In this document: in pieces, positions 57,506 to 64,000 of the stretch
Position numbering within the stretch: the stretch's first letter is position 1
How the letters are laid out: every line of letters begins with the position of its first letter
Origin: Trema orientale
Taxonomy: Eukaryota > Streptophyta > Magnoliopsida > Rosales > Cannabaceae
Assembly: GCA_002914845.1 (NCBI GenBank)
Contig: JXTC01000335.1
Span: 219,937-283,936, forward strand
Reading direction: 5' to 3'
Length of the DNA: 64,000 nt
Position numbers and translations under genes: made by a program
The notes under the pieces: generated by a model
What the model was told of the DNA's origin: nothing
The model's database searches: none
What the model saw: only the letters and a program-made list of their open reading frames with translations

Positions 57506-58769
57506 GATATACTTTTCTAGAGGTTACTAAATCTTAATACACTGTTTGGTTCATTGTGGCATTTGTTGTTAATTTTTATTTAGTATGAAATGTGTATTCA
57601 TTTATTATTGCAAGATTATATTGTATTGCAATTTTCTGTCTCACAATTCCCTATTAATTAAATATAATTCTCTCTGCCACTCTCTCTTTCTATCTCCTAT
57701 ACTCTCTCTATTTATTTCTCCTTATCCTGTCTCTGTCTTTTTATTTATTTCTCTCCCTTTATTCCCTTCTCTCTCTCTCTCTCTCCCCTAGCTATTAAAT
57801 TCATTTATAAGAAAAGATTAGACGTGCAAAAAATATCGATTACGTCTAGATTAGACGTGCAGAAAATATCGTTTTGATGTAATTTGGTTACTATAATTAA
57901 TTAATTTCTTATAAATTTGTATGCTTATTTGTTTGTGTTTTGTCCATATACTCGCTATCTTTTACATTCTTATTTTTTAATGATGAAATAGTTAATTATG
58001 TTGCTTTTAATCCATTATTTTTTTATTAAAAACTTCAATTATATATGCGCTTACTAATATAGTCCTTGCATATCTTGTTTTTTGGTAGTTACTAAATCTT
58101 AAAATATTGCTGTGTTCATTATGGTATTTATTGTTAGTTTTAATTTAGTGTGAAATGAGTATTCATTTATTATTGCGAAATTATATCGTATAGTAATTTT
58201 CTATTAGTTTAATATTTTCTTATTACTTACATTTAATTATGTCTTCATTTCTCGCTCTTATCTCTCTTTCTATTTATTTGTCTCTTCTTCTCTCTCTCTC
58301 TCTCAATCTCGATGTAATCTCGATATGATATATTCCTTATATATAAAGTTTTGTTGTGTTTACTAAATCTTAGAACATTATTTTGCCTTTTTAAAGAAAA
58401 AAATAAGAAACATTATTTTATTGGTTATGATGATACTAATTTTAATTTAACGTGTAAATATGTCTTACAGCTAAGTTATATCTTATGGTTATTTTTTAGA
58501 TGTCTAACATATTCTTATTTATTAAATTTAAGTCTCTATCTCTCTCTATCTCTCCTTTGTACTAAATTAATTTGAAGGTTAGAAGTATAGATAAATCTCA
58601 ATCTGATCTAATTTTACCCTATTAATTAATTACTTTCTGATAAATTAGTATGTTTATTGTGCTTTGTCCATATTGTCATTTATTTTTTCATTTTTTGACG
58701 ATGGGATAGTCAACTTTGTTGTCTTTTACTTTCTTCTTCTTCTTCTTCTTTTCTTCTTCTTCTTCTTCT

Positions 58770-58812
<43 letters not shown>

Positions 58813-60540
58813 AATGTAAATTAAATTTATAAAAAAATGTTAGGCATGCAGAAAATTTGATCTTATGTGATCCGGACATAATAACTAAATTACTTTCTTA
58901 TAAATTACTATGCTTATTTGTTTGTGTGTTATCCGTATTGTCTTTATTTTTTACTTTTTTTTTTAGATAATTAGATAGTTTATTATGTTATTTTTAATAA
59001 CTTATTTTGGGATTAAAAACTTCAGTTAGCTATGTGCTTCCTAAGTTTAATTTTTTCTGATATAGTACTTGTATAAAAAAATTTCTATTCCTAACTGAAT
59101 CTTAAATTATTGTTTGGTTAGTTGTGATGTTTAATGTTAATTTCAATTTAGTATGAATTGAGTATTCATTTGTTACAAAAAAAATTATTTCGTATGGTAG
59201 TTTTCTAAATATCTAACGTTTCCCTATCAATTAAATTGAATTCCCTATCTCTCATTCTCTCTCGATCTCTTACCCCGCCCCTCTCTCTCTCTCTCTCTCT
59301 CTTCTTAGTATTAAATTAACATATGAAAAAATGTTAGAATGTAGAAAATCTAGATCTTATGTGATTTGGCTGTAATAAATTAATTACTTTCGTATCAATT
59401 TGTATGCTTATTTGTTTATATGTTGTCTATATAGTTTTTATCTTTTACTTTCTCATATTTGGATGATTAGATAGTTAATTATGCTTAGTCGGTTATTTTA
59501 GAATTAAACACTTCAGTTATCTATTTGCTTTTGAGTTTAACTTTTTTTTCCGATATAGTCCTTGCATATTAAGTTTTTTTGGAGTTTGTTGGATCTTGAA
59601 ATATTTTTTAGTTGGCTATGATGTTTATTCTTAATTTTAATGTAATATTAAATAGGTAATCAATTATTACTGCTAAATATTTTCGTATGGTTATTTTCTA
59701 TATGTCTAATATTTTCTTATTAATTAAATTTAATTCCCCCTCTCTCTCTCTCCCCCTCCGCTCCTAAGTATTAAATTAACTTATGAGAAAAGATTAGACA
59801 TGTAAAAAATCTCGATATGATATAATTTGGCTGTAATAATTCATTTCTTCGTTGTCAATTAGTATTTTTATTTGCTTGTAAGTTTTCCTTATTGTCCCCA
59901 TGTTTTACTTCTTCGTTTTTAGATGATGAGATAGTTAACTATGTTGTCCTAAATATATTTTTTTGGTATTAAATTTTAATTTAATATAAAATGAATAATA
60001 ATTTGATAATGTTAAATTATATCGTGTGGTGATGGTTTAAATATCAAATATTTCATTTTTATTTAAATTTAATTCTCTATCCTTTTTTCTTTATCTTGTT
60101 CTCTCGTATTATTCCTTTCTCTATCTCTTTTTCTTTGTTTCCCACTTCTCTTTCTTTCTCTCTCTCTCAAGTATCAAATTAATTTATATAAAAATGTTAG
60201 ACATGTAGAAAATCTTGATATGATATAACTTTGCCCTAATAATTAATTACTTTCTTATAATTTAGTACGCTTATTTGTTTGTATGTTATCTACATAGTTT
60301 CTATCGTACTTCCTCTTTTTTTTTTGTAATGATGTGTAGTGTATGTGATATTGTTTTTCGTTAGTTATAATGTTTGTTGTTAATTTTAATTTAGTATGAA
60401 CTTAATAATTATTTACTACTAATAAATTATTTTGTATGGTAGTTTTTTGGATGTCTAATATTTTTCTATTAATTAAATTTAATTATATCCGTCACTTTGT
60501 TTCTCTCTCTTGCTATTTCCGCTAGTCTTCCCCTCTTTCC

Positions 60541-60572
<32 letters not shown>

Positions 60573-61096
60573 GTTCAGTCTATCTCCCTTTCCTCTCTCT
60601 CTCTCCCCCCCCTCTCTGTTCAGTCTATCTCCCTCCTCTCTCTCTCTCTCTCATGTAATAAATTAATTTATTAGAATGTATACAACCTGCATAAAATCTC
60701 AATCTGATGTAATTTTACGATAATAGTTAATTACTTTCTTATAAATTCATATGTTTATATGTTTGTTTGTTGTCTTTATAGTCTTTGTCTTTTACTTTAT
60801 CATTTTTTGATGATGAGATAGTCAATTATGTTGTTTTCAATTACTTATTTTGGATTTAAAAAGTTATCTATGTGCTTCCTAATTTTTTTTCGATATAATC
60901 TCTATATATTAAGTTTTCTAGTGTAAACTGAATCTTAAATATTGTTTTCCTAGTTATGATATTTGTTATTAATTCTAAGTTATCGTGAAATGAGTAATCA
61001 TTTGTTATTACTATTACATAAATTATATCGTTTGATTATTTTCTAGATGTCTAATATTTCCATTTAATTAAATTAAATTCTCTTTCTTTCTCTCTT

Positions 61097-61134
<38 letters not shown>

Positions 61135-61574
61135 ATTCTATCTCCCATTTTATTCTCTCTCTGTCCCTCTCTCTCTCTCTCAAAGTATTAAGTTAATTTA
61201 TACAAAAATGTTATACATGTAGAAAATCCTAATATGATATAATTTAGCAGTAATAATCTCTCTATCTTATAATCTATTATAATGTCTTTAATCAATTGTT
61301 TTTGGATTCTAAACTTCTGTTATATATGTGCTTGCTATGTTTGACTTTTTTTTTTTCATATGATACTTGCATATTAAGTTTTGGTGTTTACTGAATGTTA
61401 AAAGACTATTTGGCCAGTTATGGTGTTTGTTATTAATTTTAGTTTAATATGAACTTAATAATTCTCAATTCCTGGTGAATTATTTTGTATGGTGATTTTC
61501 TAAATATTTTTCATTTCTTTATTATTTAAATTAAATTCTCCTCGTGGCTCTATTTCTCTCTCTCTATATTTCCC

Positions 61575-61605
<31 letters not shown>

Positions 61606-61898
61606 TCAAGTATTAAATTAATTTATATAAAAAAGTTTGACATGTAGAAATTAAGCTCTCTCCTTCTTTCTATCTCTCCCTCCCAAGTATTAAATTAATT
61701 TATATTAAAATATTATGTAAAAAATCTTGGTCTAATATAATTTGGCCGTAATAATTAATTACTTTCTTATAAGTTAGTATGCTTATTTTTGTAAATATAG
61801 TCTTTATCTTATACTTTCTTTTTTTTTTTTTTATTGATGGGATAGTCTATTATAATGTCTTTAATAAGCTATTTTCGGATTAAAAACCTATGTTATAC
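57506..61898. repeat. degenerate tandem array, part 2
   Basis: The same unit landmarks as 45638-49450 recur at least eight more times. The TAGTATGAAATG-like box is near 57579, 58145, 59149, 59640, 59977, 60390, 60980 and 61442. CT or CTT blocks lie near 57765, 58290, 58735-58810, 59285, 59740, 60150, 60545-60650, 61090-61180 and 61580. A 30-base local duplication (TTAGACGTGC...AAAATATCG) lies at 57817-57872. Confidence 0.8.
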
Positions 61899-64000
61899 GT
61901 CATGACCCAAAATTCAAGGCCGTGACTTTTATTAATTTTGAGTGTAAATTAATATAAATAAAGAATTTGTAAAAATTCAGAAGAAATCAAATACTTGAGT
62001 TTTTCATTCTAGTCCTCAAGTCATTAGAAATTCCATGTAAAAAGGGGTCCATCTTTGGTTTAATTTATTAAGAAGGTTACGCCAATTAAAATTCAATAAA
62101 ACATAGTTAAGTTGTATGATTTAATAAAACTATAGTGTTGATATAATAGATTTTTCAAATCTTGAATCTGAATGTCTAAAATTTAACTTTCAAAGTTCTC
62201 AAAATTCCAAGTACTTAAAATTTTGAAATTAAGCTCCTTAGGAACCATTGTATCCAATTTATACACCAAAACCTCCAATAATAGTAAATACATCCTTATA
62301 CATTCACTTAGCAGAATCAATAAACTTGGCTAAACAGTTAGACATGGGGAAAAAATGAGACGAAGAAAATATACCAACCAAAGAGGAATAAGACCATGAA
62401 CGTAAGCCAAGCGACTTGCCTAACAAACGAGATAACTAACTCGAATGAACTACCACCTGAAAAGGAGGAAAATAGGAGGGGTGAGCTCGAAAGCTCAGTA
62501 AAGAAACTGTTACCTCATTCAAAAACTTTTTTAGTGATGGAGAGTCCCTGCATGATTAGTTTAATCCAAAACACCTTTGCAAACCATGTGTATACATATA
62601 TACATAAAAATCTCCAAAATCGATAGTCTGTATGCACATACATATATATACACATATAATAGTATGATATCCAAATAACAATCAGTCCACCGACACATGA
62701 CTTAAATCCACCATACCCATGAGTTCACCACCTCTCATCAATGGAAACCAAGATACGTGTGCCATACAGCCTGCCTGACACCTAGCCCATAACCAGAGGG
62801 GAGACCCAAGTATCACCTACCAAACCTGGAGGGATAACCGTATTACCTACGCCTGCCAAATGGGGAGATAATCAGAAGAAAAATACTGCACAGGTTCACA
62901 GACTCTACACCGTCGGTGGGGCCGTAGCGCCACACTGTGCTACACTGTAAAAACCCCATGATGCTAACCTGGTACTCATGTGTGATCTTATGACACATGT
63001 ATTATGAACTGATGTGTAAAAATAGCTATGCAGTAATTTAAGTCCAAATAATGCTCTGGTTTTTAATAAAATGATTGATTAAAGTTTATAAAAAAAAATG
63101 GGCAGCATAACGGCCTTATTTTAATATATCCAAAAATAACATGTACTCAGAAAAGTCCCACAATTCAATTCTATCACATATATCCAAAGCAGTTCAAAAA
63201 TCACATTTGTCATCGTGTGTTGCAGAAATTAAGTTTAATAAAAAACGATGTAAAATAGAGGTAATTGAATCCCTACGTCACTAGAATAGTGATACCACAC
63301 TATTGGATCCTCAAAGTGTCATCCGACAATCACTTGGAGGGCCGGGAACTAATTCCACGCCCTTGATCGCTCACTTGGGAAAAATCAACTTATCAACAGA
63401 GCTTCGAATCAACAAACAGACCTCTTCATTGAATTCCTAATGCCCAAAATAGCTAAGTTAGATATATAACTCGACCAATTCGGGTCTGGGCTGACACCAA
63501 ACCGGTGGCATACAAAATGAGACAAAATCTAAGTCATTAGATATCGTTTTTCGTGCCAGTCACCAAATATAGTCAATATAGATATATCAAACTTCACCAT
63601 TTTCCGAGAACATCTCAAAAATGATATCAAAAATACAATCTAACAGTCGAATCAAAAGTCAAACTCGAGCTCAAAAATAGACAAAAATGGCAACTTTTTT
63701 TTTAATCCGAACAAAATGAGATCGTGAAATATATACCTTCAGGTTCCTGTCGACGATACGAACCCAACGAGCCTAAGAACATACAGTGAAACGGTCTGAA
63801 ATGGCGTCGGAAAATCAAAGTTCATTTGCGGCCATTAATGGAGTTTTCGGTGATGCGGAACTCGGGGGCGATCGGGGACCAGTGGCATGGGCTGCTAGTA
63901 GTGCAGGGAGGCAGCACCAGTCAGTGGTGGGGTGTGACGAGGGCCGGCAGTGGCTGGTCTTCCTGCTCCTCCGTTCGGCCGAGAGATGAAGGAGACGAGA
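61899..64000 (-). repeat. second LTR of the large-element family, minus strand, partial
   Basis: 'TCATGACCCAAAATTCAAGGC' plus 'CGTGACTTTTATTAATTTT' is the diverged reverse complement of the LTR end at 51040-51087. 'GGGCAGCATAACGGCC' (about 63100) is the counterpart of 'GCGGTGTGCTGCCC'. The 'GGTGGCATACAAAA' and 'TTAGATATATAACTCG' phrases (63470-63520) parallel 56075-56130. The GC-rich end at 63740-64000 parallels 55345-55640. It runs off the window and is clearly more diverged than the 49.4-57.5 kb pair. Confidence 0.72.

Noticed and set aside
58688..58879. Open frame rich in RERERE and EEEE on the minus strand
   Set aside because: Translation of adjacent (CTT)n and (CT)n tracts in the tandem array.
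63786..63989. 67-codon frame at the right edge
   Set aside because: Lies in the GC-rich part of the minus-strand LTR; no recognisable domain and no splice context.

Overview
The window is nuclear DNA from a flowering plant, probably a dicot. It is AT-rich and contains one intron-rich host gene whose exons join in frame at GT-AG sites. Around and inside that gene are Ty1/copia and Ty3/gypsy retrotransposons with methionine-tRNA-type primer sites, fold-back DNA elements, a caulimovirid relic and a degenerate tandem array. No bacterial-style gene organisation is present. All calls come from reading the sequence by eye; no database search was run.

Layout. 0.25-1.03 kb: relic of an endogenous caulimovirid (RNase H domain and downstream region). 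1.8-3.4 kb: decayed Athila-like LTR. 3.5-3.97 kb: decayed RNase H domain. 4.4-6.15 kb: two fold-back elements, the first a Mutator-type element with a 9-bp target duplication. 6.93-31.34 kb: the one convincing host gene, eight exons joining to a 1104-residue secreted or endomembrane protein with thioredoxin-like modules (CPSC, WCGFC) and a C-terminal DUF179/AlgH-like domain. Its second intron is 14.3 kb long because it holds three retrotransposons: copia A (minus strand), copia B inserted in the integrase of A, and a chromodomain gypsy element inserted in the 5' LTR of A.

32.7-36.0 kb: a small unrecognised minus-strand gene, apparently split by a gag-only LTR element (TR-GAG-like, 33.07-35.61 kb). 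36.4-45.6 kb: a probable MITE, then a 5'-truncated Athila-type element (minus strand) with a solo copia-type LTR inside it, flanked by a perfect 5-bp target duplication. 45.6-61.9 kb: a degenerate tandem array with a period of roughly 450-600 bp, in which each unit carries a CT/TA microsatellite block. It is split by an 8-kb LTR element that shows no coding domain. 61.9-64 kb: a second LTR of the same family in the opposite orientation, running off the window.

The host gene is the only locus with intact coding capacity. Its spliced frame is open across the whole retrotransposon nest, so the transposon-filled intron is probably transcribed and removed. The other coding material is transposon-derived and broken by stops, frameshifts or deletions. 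These include loss of the YVDD box in the copia A reverse transcriptase and of the protease aspartate in the gypsy element.
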